From: Lodderomyces elongisporus
Taxonomy: Eukaryota; Ascomycota; Pichiomycetes; Serinales; Debaryomycetaceae
Assembly: GCF_030384665.1 (NCBI RefSeq)
Contig: NC_083678.1
Span: forward strand, 992,001 to 1,056,000
Direction of reading: 5' to 3'
DNA length: 64,000 bases
The translations under genes were made by a program, and so were the position numbers. Shown in pieces: positions 55,183-64,000 of this stretch (position 1 is the stretch's first letter; each line of letters starts with the position of its first letter). Below the pieces are notes generated by a model. The model was not told the origin of the DNA. It was given only the letters and a program-made list of their open reading frames with translations, and did no database searches.

Positions 55183-56886
55183 TTACAATATAGATGAAGC
55201 AGCAGAAGATAAAGTCTTGCCATTTTGACCATTGTGACCATTGTGACCATTTTGACCATTTTGACCTTTCGCACCTCTTTCCCTTTCTGGTCTAAAGTAA
55301 GATGTTGTCACGGAAGAGCTCGTGTTCCCTTCGCTATTGTTGTTACCATTGGAAGTGCCACCATTCCCTGTCGGAGTGGACACAGCTGGCGCCTCCACGT
55401 GTAATCGGTATTCAAAACTAACACCCATAACTCGTTCATTTGATCCCGAATCCAATGTCGTAACACCATCTGGCCCACCATCCAAAATTGTATCACACTC
55501 ACGGATAATACGCAAAATGGCATCACACATTATCCTTCTAGCATGGAATGCACTAAGTTGAGGAAACGGTAAAGAAGATGAAGAATTAGAGGTATTTCCA
55601 TACTTGTTCATCTTTGCCTCCATTTGCTTCTTCAGCAAAAAGTTCAAATTCGAGTTCCACACAGAGATGATATCTTCATCTTTTCGCACGCTCAAAACAA
55701 TCCCGGAAATGTCATTGAGTAACATACTTTGAATTTCAGCAGAGTGGGATTGTGGGATGAAATTTCCTGTAAGGATCTTAATCACAATTCTTTCCCATAT
55801 CAAAGCAGATCTCTTGCGTAGCCTTTCGACAGATTGTTGTTGCAGTTGCTGTGTTTGATCGGATAAATCACCAGAACCGTTGTTAAAAGATGCATTATAA
55901 CGTTGTTGGTTTTGCGAGTCTCTAAAATCCTGACTCTTTCTGCTAAAACGAAATACCCATCTCCCACCTTTAGCATTTAAAGGATCTTCCCAAACTGGGT
56001 TGATACCAGCTTTGAAGATAAGAAATTCAGTACCAATGTTCAATTTGAAACTGTTCTTGATCGTAGAAAGCATAGTCCACATTTGCTCAACAGATGCCAC
56101 GTGAGATATAGTAGTAGACGACGACGATGACGATGATGATGACGACGACGACGACAACGTAGAAGACGATTTCTCCCCTTTACTAATATTTGCAAATTGG
56201 ACCTGATTAGTGGTTTGTAAATACGAATCCACTCCGATTTGAATAGCATTATTTAATGCAGTGGCAGTATCAGTAGTAGCAGCTGCCTCGGTCTCATTTT
56301 CTTTTTCGTTAAAATCGAGTTCAGCCAAGGGAGTTGACAGTTGTAATTGTTGCAATTGTTGTTGCTGCTGTTGCTGTTGCAATTGTTGTTGCTGCTTCTT
56401 GTTCCTAGAATGGTGCCATATTGTCCAACAATATGCCAAGACATGATCATTGTCAGAGGTTGTCGAAAGTGCTTCCTGAGTGAGTTTTTGAACATCAAGT
56501 TTGGGTAACTTTGCGAGATCTGCAAGATTTATATACAGTGGATGGCTGTGGTTGTGATGATTACTATGAGTATGATGGTTATTATTGTTGTAATGGTGCG
56601 AATTATGATGATGATGATGATGCCTCGATCTCAGATTAGAGTGATGACGCAGATGATTCAGCAGAGAATAGCTCTGCAGCAGATTCTGTTGCAGATTTTG
56701 TTGATGCTGTTGATGCTGCAGTTGCAGTTGTTGCTGTTGTGACAGTTGTTGCTGATGCTGATGCTGATGATTCTGGCTTGGGGTGGGAGAGCTGGTCCGT
56801 GATACCGGAGACACATTACCTAACTCAGTACTTTGGTTCATAATCCTGTTAAAAAGTGATTCTGCTCTCTTTAAGTTATCTGACAT
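55183..56886 (-). CDS. divergent eIF4E-like cap-binding protein
   Basis: 567 residues, more than twice canonical eIF4E (about 210). The N-terminal 140 residues are Gln/His/Asn-rich, with 10 CTG (Ser) codons in about 40. An eIF4E fold can be traced: AYCWTIWHHS (first Trp pair), then a Gln/Ala/Thr-rich insert of over 100 residues, VEQMWTMLSTI (W73 region of human eIF4E), and FKAGINPVWEDP...GGRWVFRF (W102 region with the cap-binding Glu). LIWERIVIKILTGNF matches the W130 helix. The Trp expected near human W56 is not obvious. A C-terminal Gly/Asn-rich tail with NGHNGQNG repeats follows. It may be a regulatory cap-binding protein; function is inferred. Confidence 0.8.
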   Translation of the reverse strand: MSDNLKRAESLFNRIMNQSTELGNVSPVSRTSSPTPSQNHQHQHQQQLSQQQQLQLQHQQHQQNLQQNLLQSYSLLNHLRHHSNLRSRHHHHHHNSHHYNNNNHHTHSNHHNHSHPLYINLADLAKLPKLDVQKLTQEALSTTSDNDHVLAYCWTIWHHSRNKKQQQQLQQQQQQQQLQQLQLSTPLAELDFNEKENETEAAATTDTATALNNAIQIGVDSYLQTTNQVQFANISKGEKSSSTLSSSSSSSSSSSSSTTISHVASVEQMWTMLSTIKNSFKLNIGTEFLIFKAGINPVWEDPLNAKGGRWVFRFSRKSQDFRDSQNQQRYNASFNNGSGDLSDQTQQLQQQSVERLRKRSALIWERIVIKILTGNFIPQSHSAEIQSMLLNDISGIVLSVRKDEDIISVWNSNLNFLLKKQMEAKMNKYGNTSNSSSSLPFPQLSAFHARRIMCDAILRIIRECDTILDGGPDGVTTLDSGSNERVMGVSFEYRLHVEAPAVSTPTGNGGTSNGNNNSEGNTSSSVTTSYFRPERERGAKGQNGQNGHNGHNGQNGKTLSSAASSIL

Positions 56887-57683
56887 ATTTGTATGATTCT
56901 TTCTATGCTATTTACTTCAAAAAATGGAAAATGGAAAATGCAATATGGAATATGGAATATGGAAAATGGAAAATCTAATTATTCAACAAAAAACAAGAAT
57001 AAACTTTATGTGGTCCAGTACTATTAAAAGTAGTAGTTGACAATAGTGTATTGAAAAAATGAGGAAATGCCAGGGAAGCAAGTAATGTTTATAAATATAT
57101 AATTAGATACTAAGACTGTATTTCAAAATTAACAAATTGAATTGATGTTTGCAAAGAAGGAGTACTAAGAATAAGATTAAAGTGAAAAAAAAACGAACGT
57201 CAATTTTATTCAGTTAAAGGTGTTTTTTTTTTCTGATGATGCTTGATGGTGGTGCCGGTGAAGATGTTGTACTCCTCTCGCTTTCTCCATCTCGATGCTC
57301 TTCTGTGGTTTTTTTTTCTTTTTTTTTTCTTTTCTTTTTGCTCTTTTTGCTTTTTTTGCTTTTTTTGCTTTTCTCGCACTCCATCTCTCTCACCCAAAAT
57401 TTTAATTCTTTTTGGTACTTCCGCTACCACATGTAATTGGTTTGATGACAAAGTACCCAACCTTTAAACTTTGGCTGAACGAGAATATGGACTTGAAAAG
57501 GAAACAAATAGTACAATTAGCAAGAAGACTTTCTACTGGATAAGGCAAGTTTCATCATTCTTATACAATCTATGTGGAGACTCAGTAAAAAAAAATTTTT
57601 TTGCTTAAAAGAAGAAGAAGAAGAAGAAGAAGAAGAAGAAGAAGAAGAAGAAGAAGAAGAGAGAAAATGAAAAAGAAAAACCC
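56887..57683. other. intergenic, eIF4E-like promoter and DUG1 3' region
   Basis: Contains a GGAAAAT/GGAATAT tandem repeat (56926-56975), TTTTTTGCT repeats (57335-57370) and a GAA tract next to DUG1. No gene is seen. Confidence 0.5.
57611..57660. repeat. (GAA)16 microsatellite
   Basis: About 16 uninterrupted GAA units 24 bp downstream of DUG1's stop codon; CTT orientation in the DUG1 transcript. Confidence 0.95.
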
Positions 57684-59135
57684 TTAAGATTTACCGTAGT
57701 AGTGCAAAAATCCTCCCAATGTTTTGCACCCATTGATGTAATTACTTACATCCAATTTTTCATTGATCGAGTGTGCACCATCATCACCTCTACCCATTGG
57801 CAACAAAAGCACATCAACACCCAATTCCTTTTCAAAAGTCAAAGTGATTGGGATTGAGCCACCTTCTCTTGTAAAGTCTGGCACGATATTCCACACATCT
57901 TCAGTGGCCTTGGCAGCGGCTTGAAAACTCTCATTGAATGGATCGGAAACCCAGTAGTTACCATCGTGGATCAACTCCACTTTAAACTCGTTTGGCGAGT
58001 TTAATTTAGCAAACTCTTCATTAATGTGTTTGAAAACGAGTTGATCCAATTTTGCCAGGTCAATGTTTGGCACTGTTCTAATTGAGAATTTACCAACAAC
58101 TTTTGATGGAATCACAGTTTTAGCACCGGCACCAGAAAAGGCACCCTCAATACCGTGCAATGACAATGATGGGTATCTCCATCTATGTTTCAAAATATCC
58201 CTCTTGTTTTGGTGAAGTGCAGTATCTGAGCCAGCTGCTGCATTCAATTCATCAACTGAAAAATCTATATTATCGTAAAGCTTATCCTCCTTTTCAGTCA
58301 AAGGTGCAACCATATCGTAAACACCAGGGATTTGAATCTTGCCCTTTCCATCCACCAAAGTAGACATGATCTTGACCAAATCAGTCATTGGCTCAGCAAT
58401 AATACCACCAAAGATACCACTGTGCAAGTCGGCGCCAGGACCTTTAACAATGATTTGATAATAGTTACATCCTCTCAATCCGTATGTCAATACTGGCTTC
58501 GTAGTACCCAACCAGTAATTGTCTGAGATTGTTACTTGGTCAACATTCTTAAAGTATTGTTTGGCTTCCTTAGCAACAAGCTCGTCCAATCCCAAGGAAC
58601 CACTTTCCTCCATACCTTCGAAACAAACAACCAAGTTGACTGGTAATTCCCAACCCAATTTTCTGTGAGCTTCAATCACATTCAACCATCCCATAACTGG
58701 TCCTTTATCGTCAGTGGAACCTCTTCCGTAGAGAATACCATTGGCTTTGTCATAGTGCATATCAAATGGTTCAGTGCTCCAGCCATCGTCTTTCAATGCC
58801 GGTTGCACATCATAATGACCATAAACCAATACAGTCTTCTTCTTGGGGTCTTGTCCATATCTACCAAGCACAATAGGTGGTAATTGTAAATTGGCATCTT
58901 GCACTGGTGGCGGTTGCGTTCCCAAATCTTTCAATTGAATATCAGTAAAGCCCAAACTTTCCAATTCGCCAACCAAAAAATGGGCCATTTCAACGACTTT
59001 AGGTCTGAGCGATTCATCTGATGACACAGATGGAATGGCTATAGCCTTTTGTAAACGCTCAATGAATTTAGGTTGCAATTCATCAATGGTTTTGAAGAAT
59101 GGCTCCAATGGCAATTTCTCGTATTTCTCAGACAT
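57684..59135 (-). CDS. DUG1: Cys-Gly metallodipeptidase (M20 family)
   Basis: 483 residues from the ATG at 59135; longer frames upstream have no better start. It is the yeast CNDP2-type enzyme that hydrolyses Cys-Gly and takes part in glutathione degradation in the Dug pathway. Two-metal ligands are visible: His107 and Asp109 (GHYDVQP), Asp142 (GRGSTDDKGP), the catalytic Glu pair 176/177 (EGMEESGS), and a C-terminal GRGDDGAHSINEK with the last His. The dimerisation lid domain lies between about 210 and 370. Full length against S. cerevisiae Dug1 (481). Confidence 0.97.
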   Translation of the reverse strand: MSEKYEKLPLEPFFKTIDELQPKFIERLQKAIAIPSVSSDESLRPKVVEMAHFLVGELESLGFTDIQLKDLGTQPPPVQDANLQLPPIVLGRYGQDPKKKTVLVYGHYDVQPALKDDGWSTEPFDMHYDKANGILYGRGSTDDKGPVMGWLNVIEAHRKLGWELPVNLVVCFEGMEESGSLGLDELVAKEAKQYFKNVDQVTISDNYWLGTTKPVLTYGLRGCNYYQIIVKGPGADLHSGIFGGIIAEPMTDLVKIMSTLVDGKGKIQIPGVYDMVAPLTEKEDKLYDNIDFSVDELNAAAGSDTALHQNKRDILKHRWRYPSLSLHGIEGAFSGAGAKTVIPSKVVGKFSIRTVPNIDLAKLDQLVFKHINEEFAKLNSPNEFKVELIHDGNYWVSDPFNESFQAAAKATEDVWNIVPDFTREGGSIPITLTFEKELGVDVLLLPMGRGDDGAHSINEKLDVSNYINGCKTLGGFLHYYGKS

Positions 59136-60211
59136 TGTATACGGTTTGAAGACAGAAAAAAAATATAAAGTGTTTAACGTTGTGTTTTTGTTGAGGTTAA
59201 GAATGTCTTGTTTGATGAGTGTTTGGAAGTAGAAAAGAGAAGTCCTTGATGACAAAAGGTACGGAGATTACTTGATATAATTATAGCAGTTCCCTTTTCG
59301 CGTAAATGCCGTCTCTCGACCCGCGTTGCACGACTCTACGATTTGTGTTACTTGATGCCACACGATACTCTGGCACTGGCAAAAAGGATCAAAAAGACAA
59401 AAAGACAAAAAGACAAAAAGGCAAAAATGGTAAGAAAGGAAACCAAATAATAAAGCTCTATATTATAATAATAGTTCCTGCTCATTTGAACGTCCCGTTT
59501 GAAGTGCAGCATCTTTCACCATCAAAGGTATGTAACAACGATGAGCTACACACACTATGCTTGGTGTTGATTTTTATTTTTTTATTTATTTTTATTTTTA
59601 TTTTCTTTGTCTCTAGTTCATAATTTTAAAATTGGTTAGATGTAACGCAAGTTTCATTCAAGACTGATTCCAGCTGTAGCACCATTCCTTTATTCCTTTA
59701 CTTCTTTATTCCTTTACTTCTTCATTGCTACATTTTTTCCTAATATTTTCCGGTTTTGTATGTGGTACTCTTCAGCAAAACACGTACCACACAACAATGC
59801 AACTATACCTTAGAAATGTATATTGAAATCACTGCGAATATTTACCAAACTAAGAGCTTGAATATCAAAATCTACCATGGCACCGATAGGATTATAAGGA
59901 CCTGGAATGTTGTTCTCAAAATCATTTTGGTATTTCTTTGCTCAGGTCAGTAATACGATTTCTTTATCTTTTGCAAACGCTAATCACGTGAGCATTTCTA
60001 AAAAGATCCTTGTCTTTTTTTTATATATCTTTTCCATACTTTTACGCGTTTCGCTTAATAAAACTAGTAATGGTCAGATACATCTGTGCTTATAATACAA
60101 ATGTCACTTGATCTATTGATTCTTTATTGAGCTGGGGTGTTTTTGTTTTTATGTTTTTATATTTTCATCTTCTTTTTTCTTCCTATTTATTAACGATTGA
60201 AAGTAAAGGCA
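59136..60211. other. DUG1 divergent intergenic region
   Basis: 1.08 kb. It has AAAAGAC repeats (59387-59425), an E-box TCACGTGA (59984-59991) 220 bp upstream of the next gene, and T-rich stretches. Two short protein-like frames are present (59461-59530 and 59797-59953) with intron-like GTATGT and TCTCTAG signals, but no coherent gene could be assembled. Confidence 0.45.
59984..59991. promoter_or_regulatory. E-box TCACGTGA
   Basis: Palindromic bHLH site about 220 bp before the ATG at 60212. Confidence 0.4.
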
Positions 60212-62383
60212 ATGGATTCTGATGAGATAGATTCAGGAAGTGCATCAGATGAGGATCTATTCACACTTTTGAAAGTGAAGCCAGTTTACGCTCGAAGGAA
60301 ACTTTGTACTACAAATACGAACTATGATAGTCAATACCGAAACACTGATCAAGATCCTCACCGCAAATTGTTTAGAAAATTTGCAACGAACAATACTACA
60401 GACACTTATGCTCGTGGTGGTAGTGACAACGACACTGACGACGACAATTTGATTGTACGTCCACGGAGGAAGAATCGATCTCGCAGCCCCGTCAGGAAAC
60501 ACGGATTGACAAATCTTTCACCATTGAGAAAGGAGCTGCGACATACTAATCCATCACAAGTTGGAAGGAAACATCGCATGGATGATGAAAACGATATAAT
60601 GGCAGGCTTAATTAATGCGCCGTCTTTATTCAAAAATATAGAACAGGAGAGAGACAAGATTGATCGACATGCAAAGTTTAGCAATATGTATGAAGAAGAG
60701 CGAAAAAGCAACGAAGAACGAAAAACTGTTTTAGAGGAACAGAAATTGTCAATATTGAGAGAATTGAATGACGAAAGTGAGCTGGAGAATCATGGAAATG
60801 AAAAATGCAAAGAAATAGAAAAGGAAGAAGAAGAAACAACAGAAGAAGAGGAAACAGCAGAAAAAGAAAACGAAGGAGGAAAAAGAAAAGGAAAAGGAAA
60901 AGGAAAAGGAAAAGGAAGAGCAGACGGAATAGAAAACGTTGCTGGCTATGACCCTTCCAAGCGTCGAAAATATCTTATCGATCGAGACAGTGAATATCTT
61001 GAAAGATTGGTAAAGTTGGATAATAAATTCGACTCAGGTGTTGGAGATGGTAGTGGTAGTGGTGGGATATACAGACATTTTTATTGTTTAAAGCAGATTG
61101 ATAATCTATGCATCAGCAAAGAATTTGAGCAAGGGCTTCCACGATCTTTGATGTTTCATATTGCGGGTGACAAGAATAATGCATATGAATTGATCCTTGG
61201 TGGTAAAAATGGTGATATAAACACCTTGAAAGGAATAACACTTCAAGCTTTACACATGGTAAATCCCAATTACTTGTTAATTGTAACAGAAATGATTGAG
61301 AAATATGGTCAAAACAGCGCAGAATCTTCTCCTAAATCTATTACCACCTACAAGGAGTTTGAAAAATATACACTGGCAGTGGGAGTTCAGCCCCATTTGC
61401 TACGTAGTCCATCAGGAAATAAGTCTCTCTGCATAAAGATTGAACAACACAATGATTCTGTCAATTTGCAGTTGCATCGATTAAACTTATTATTTACGTC
61501 TTTTTTGATAGAGTACCCACAAATTACAACGCAAGATCTCGATAGCGCGTTATGGATGTTTTTTCTCATAATTTCTGATTACAATGCAAACAAGAAAGAA
61601 TATCTCACTTTGCAAATGTTCATAAAATCGATATTTCCCAAATTTACTCGTATATGGACCAAAGACGAGTTGGTATCTAAGATAAATACTATGTTGCAAT
61701 CGATACAAACGGCTAAAAGAAACGAAGTAAGCGAACAAACCATGAACAAGAAGCATCACAGAAGAATTGATTACGAATTACAGTACAATATACTTCGGCT
61801 ACTCAATACCGCATTTTCATCACTCTCAACAACAGTAACAACATCAGTAATAATGATGACACCTGCTGAGTGCGATAAACTCAAAAGCACATTGAATGAG
61901 CTTAACATTTTGTTTATATCACTAAACAATACGACAGAAGATGGAATGATACACCCTGCACCAAACCCATTTAAATTACCTCAATTGATTAAATCGATGC
62001 AAATAACTGGTGAGATCAAAAGCAGATTGCAATCAAGAGATGCGGACTTTGTCAACGAGATGTTTCTCTACTATTTCAAGATCAAGTTACTACCATTTGT
62101 TGTTTACAAAAACTCACTTGATTTTTCACTGGACCGAAAACATAATATTCACCGTCTTAGGAATTACAAGGATGCACTAAATGCGCTTGTGCTGAACTGT
62201 TACAAATTGATGGGAACAATAAACACTGAAATCTACTCGCAATACAAGCTATGCTTTGATGGCGAGGAAGTGGTGCTTCTACTAACCGATATTCATCAGG
62301 ATCTCAGTTTGCTTGGCGATAAAGTTGATACCGATTTAAAAGCCCTTGGTGATGGTGATTTGTTTTATGATGATTTAAGGTGA
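60212..62383 (+). CDS. unrecognised protein, possible Nse6/Kre29-like
   Basis: 723 residues from the ATG at 60212 (an upstream in-frame TTG is not a start). Residues 1-270 are charged and disordered: acidic SDED patches, RRKNRSRSPVRK, a Glu-rich coil and a KGKGKGKG repeat near 233-241. Residues from about 300 to the end look like an all-helical fold (FHIAGDKNNAYELILGG, NLQLHRLNLLFTSFLIEYP, ALWMFFLIISDYN, ELQYNILRLLNTAF). A disordered N terminus and helical C terminus fit the Nse6/SLF2 (CANIN) type of SMC5/6 loader subunit, but this is only a suggestion. Four CTG codons (Ser) are seen. The protein is intact, ending at TGA 62383. Confidence 0.75.
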   Translation: MDSDEIDSGSASDEDLFTLLKVKPVYARRKLCTTNTNYDSQYRNTDQDPHRKLFRKFATNNTTDTYARGGSDNDTDDDNLIVRPRRKNRSRSPVRKHGLTNLSPLRKELRHTNPSQVGRKHRMDDENDIMAGLINAPSLFKNIEQERDKIDRHAKFSNMYEEERKSNEERKTVLEEQKLSILRELNDESELENHGNEKCKEIEKEEEETTEEEETAEKENEGGKRKGKGKGKGKGRADGIENVAGYDPSKRRKYLIDRDSEYLERLVKLDNKFDSGVGDGSGSGGIYRHFYCLKQIDNLCISKEFEQGLPRSLMFHIAGDKNNAYELILGGKNGDINTLKGITLQALHMVNPNYLLIVTEMIEKYGQNSAESSPKSITTYKEFEKYTLAVGVQPHLLRSPSGNKSLCIKIEQHNDSVNLQLHRLNLLFTSFLIEYPQITTQDLDSALWMFFLIISDYNANKKEYLTLQMFIKSIFPKFTRIWTKDELVSKINTMLQSIQTAKRNEVSEQTMNKKHHRRIDYELQYNILRLLNTAFSSLSTTVTTSVIMMTPAECDKLKSTLNELNILFISLNNTTEDGMIHPAPNPFKLPQLIKSMQITGEIKSRLQSRDADFVNEMFLYYFKIKLLPFVVYKNSLDFSLDRKHNIHRLRNYKDALNALVLNCYKLMGTINTEIYSQYKLCFDGEEVVLLLTDIHQDLSLLGDKVDTDLKALGDGDLFYDDLR

Positions 62384-63038
62384 TCTATCCGACGTTTACT
62401 ATGATTTCTTCATTTCAATTTTTGTCCAAAGTTGTTTTGTTCCCCCCCCCCCCCCTTCCCTTTATTTTTTTTAGTAATTGAAGTTAAATGAGATTAAATT
62501 TCGAAAAAGTTTCATTCTATGTAGAAAGTACATGATATTTAAAGTTGTAGTTGTCATTACTTGGAAAGTTGCAAAAACGTGGGGTGCAAAGGTTTCCGTA
62601 CGCTACCAAACGAGCTTATAGATTAGCATTAATATTTTGATGTCAAATTGTCTAGCTGACTCACTCGGCACTAAAAAATTAGTTGCAACTTTCATCCACT
62701 AGCAACAAAAAATCCACACTTGAAAAGATACCAATTAGTGATTTCATATTTAATTCCAAGTTCTTTTTTTTTTTATTTTTTCTTCTTCCTTTTTTCAGAG
62801 TAAAAGTTTAATAAACCATTTGAATTAGTAGTAAAATTAAAGAAAAAAAACAAAAAAAGAAGGAAAGAGTGACCAGTCTATTCTTATTGCCTTTACTATA
62901 ATAGTTTCTGAATTTCACTAAATTTCCGTTGCAGTGCATTGCATGTTAAGAAAGTTTTTAAAATTCAAACCTAGTCAATTATATCATTTTTTTTACTCAC
63001 AAACAAGTCAAGGCTCAGCTCAAAAGTGTTATTATACA
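62384..63038. other. intergenic, SDT1 promoter
   Basis: Contains a run of 14 C (62442-62455), a Gcn4-type TGACTCA (62657-62663) and A/T runs. No gene is seen. Confidence 0.5.
62442..62455. repeat. poly-C run (14)
   Basis: Fourteen consecutive C shortly after the stop at 62383. Long C runs are rare in this AT-rich sequence. Confidence 0.9.
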
Positions 63039-64000
63039 ATGACAACCAGTAGTCAGGGTCAGAGCCAAGAGCATATAGGTACTAAGCATCAAAACGACCA
63101 TATCAACAACAGCAACAGCAACAGCAACAGCAACAACAACAGCTCTACGACAAGTGTTAAATGCGATTCCGGTCAACCCGTGCAGTATATCAATCCTGAA
63201 CTCACGACAGTTGAACAAGCCAAACCTGGCCGCACAGTAAACTTGAAGTTTGGGTTTGGTCCCATTCCTAAACTGGAAACCAACAAGACATTTTTCTTCT
63301 TCGATATCGATAATTGTCTTTATCCGAAATCTACACGAATATTTGAGATGATGCAGATTAAGATTCATGATTATTTTAAATACAATTTAAAGCTTTCTGA
63401 TGAAGAGGCTGGAAAGTTACACATGGATTATTACCGAACTTATGGTTTAGCATTAGAAGGTTTGGTGCGTAATCACCAGGTTGATGCATTGGATTACAAC
63501 TCCAAAGTTGACGATGCATTGGATTTGCATGCAGTATTGCGCTACGATAAATTGCTTAGGGATACGTTGATTAAAGTTAAACAAAGCGGCAAGTATGATT
63601 ATTTTTGGCTTGTTACCAATGCATACAAGAATCATGCGTTGCGCGTGGTTAGTTTTTTGGGCATTGGTGATTTGTTTGATGGATTAACTTTTTGTGATTA
63701 CTCAAAGTTTCCTATTGTATGCAAACCAATGAAAGAGTACTTTTACAATGTATTTGAAGCAACTAGGTTGGAGTATAAAGACGATCCGGAAGTGTTGGCA
63801 AAACAATGGTTTATTGATGATAGCGAATTGAATGTTAAAGCAGCATTCGACCTAGGAGTGGGACATGTCATTCATTATGTCGAAGACGAGCAGAACCTTG
63901 TAAGGTTGAAACAGAGCGAAGATTATACAAAGTACTATGGAAATAAAGATCACGGAGACAGAAAAATATTGATTTTGACAAAGTTCAGCGAGTTGCCAAA
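63039..64000 (+). CDS. SDT1: pyrimidine 5'-nucleotidase, HAD family (5' part)
   Basis: Partial: the ATG at 63039 is seen and the frame runs open off the window end (320 codons). It matches the Sdt1/Phm8 family, which dephosphorylates pyrimidine or lyso-phosphatidate nucleotides. The N-terminal ~75 residues include an Asn/Ser repeat. HAD motif I is FDIDNCLYP (Asp89 and Asp91), motif II is LVTNAYKNH, motif III is CKPM and motif IV is FIDDSELN. ILTKFSELP is near the expected C terminus, so only the last few codons are missing. CTG at codon 79 is Ser. SDT1 versus PHM8 cannot be settled from the sequence. Confidence 0.92.
   Translation, partial: MTTSSQGQSQEHIGTKHQNDHINNSNSNSNSNNNSSTTSVKCDSGQPVQYINPELTTVEQAKPGRTVNLKFGFGPIPKLETNKTFFFFDIDNCLYPKSTRIFEMMQIKIHDYFKYNLKLSDEEAGKLHMDYYRTYGLALEGLVRNHQVDALDYNSKVDDALDLHAVLRYDKLLRDTLIKVKQSGKYDYFWLVTNAYKNHALRVVSFLGIGDLFDGLTFCDYSKFPIVCKPMKEYFYNVFEATRLEYKDDPEVLAKQWFIDDSELNVKAAFDLGVGHVIHYVEDEQNLVRLKQSEDYTKYYGNKDHGDRKILILTKFSELP

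Noticed and set aside
57236..57467. Two overlapping plus-strand frames rich in Phe and Cys
   Set aside because: Translation of TTTTTTGCT repeats beside the DUG1 3' end; no gene.
59461..59953. Two short protein-like frames with GTATGT (near 59529) and TCTCTAG (near 59616) intron signals
   Set aside because: Joining the exons gives a short peptide ending in TGA with no known family, no clear branch site and no continuation into the second frame.
1..64000. Search for LTR retrotransposons, inverted-repeat insertion sequences, a centromere and CRISPR arrays
   Set aside because: No long direct or inverted repeats with target duplications, no reverse transcriptase or transposase, and no repeat-spacer pattern.

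Overview
This is a stretch of a budding-yeast nuclear genome from the CTG-Ser1 clade (Candida/Lodderomyces group), most likely Lodderomyces elongisporus or a close relative. Genes are almost all intron-free and AT-rich. Regulatory proteins carry very long Gln/Asn/His tracts, and intergenic DNA is full of homopolymers and microsatellites. The code assignment can be read from the sequence. In HER2 (GatA amidase) the second Ser of the invariant GGSSGGS signature is a CTG codon (9265-9267), so CTG must be read as Ser. CTG is absent from the housekeeping gene SAH1 but packed into disordered tracts of GLN3 and an eIF4E-like gene. Lengths and residues below are as computed; every CTG-encoded Leu should be read as Ser.

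Layout. 1-12.4 kb: a meiotic-axis-like unknown gene, NPT1 (NAD salvage), MES1 (methionyl-tRNA synthetase), HER2 (mitochondrial Gln-tRNA amidotransferase subunit) and FOL2 (GTP cyclohydrolase I). 12.4-24 kb: SSD1 (RNA-binding cell-wall regulator), tRNA-Ala(AGC), RNY1 (RNase T2), a possible tRNA relic, GOT1 (one intron), tRNA-Asp(GTC) and a NOP19-like gene. 24.4-41 kb: SFL2 (HSF-type morphogenesis regulator) with about 8.8 kb of gene-free DNA upstream, then PFK1 and a short CRH12-like glycosidase. As I remember the C. albicans map, SFL2, PFK1 and CRH12 are neighbours there too. 41-46 kb: NSE1 (SMC5/6 complex), BRE2 (COMPASS) and a mitochondrial hotdog-fold thioesterase. 46-60 kb: SAH1, GLN3 (GATA factor with 3.6 kb of gene-free upstream DNA), a divergent eIF4E homologue and DUG1. 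60-64 kb: an unrecognised protein (possibly Nse6/Kre29-like) and the 5' part of SDT1/PHM8.

The genes do not form one pathway. Themes are translation and tRNA charging (MES1, HER2, eIF4E-like, tRNAs), methyl-cycle and thiol metabolism (SAH1, DUG1), morphogenesis and nitrogen regulation (SSD1, SFL2, GLN3) and genome maintenance (NSE1, BRE2). I found no transposon, CRISPR array, centromere or foreign island. The most informative signals are the CTG reassignment and what it does to protein predictions, the two very large regulatory regions, and unusual variants of NSE1, CRH12 and eIF4E.
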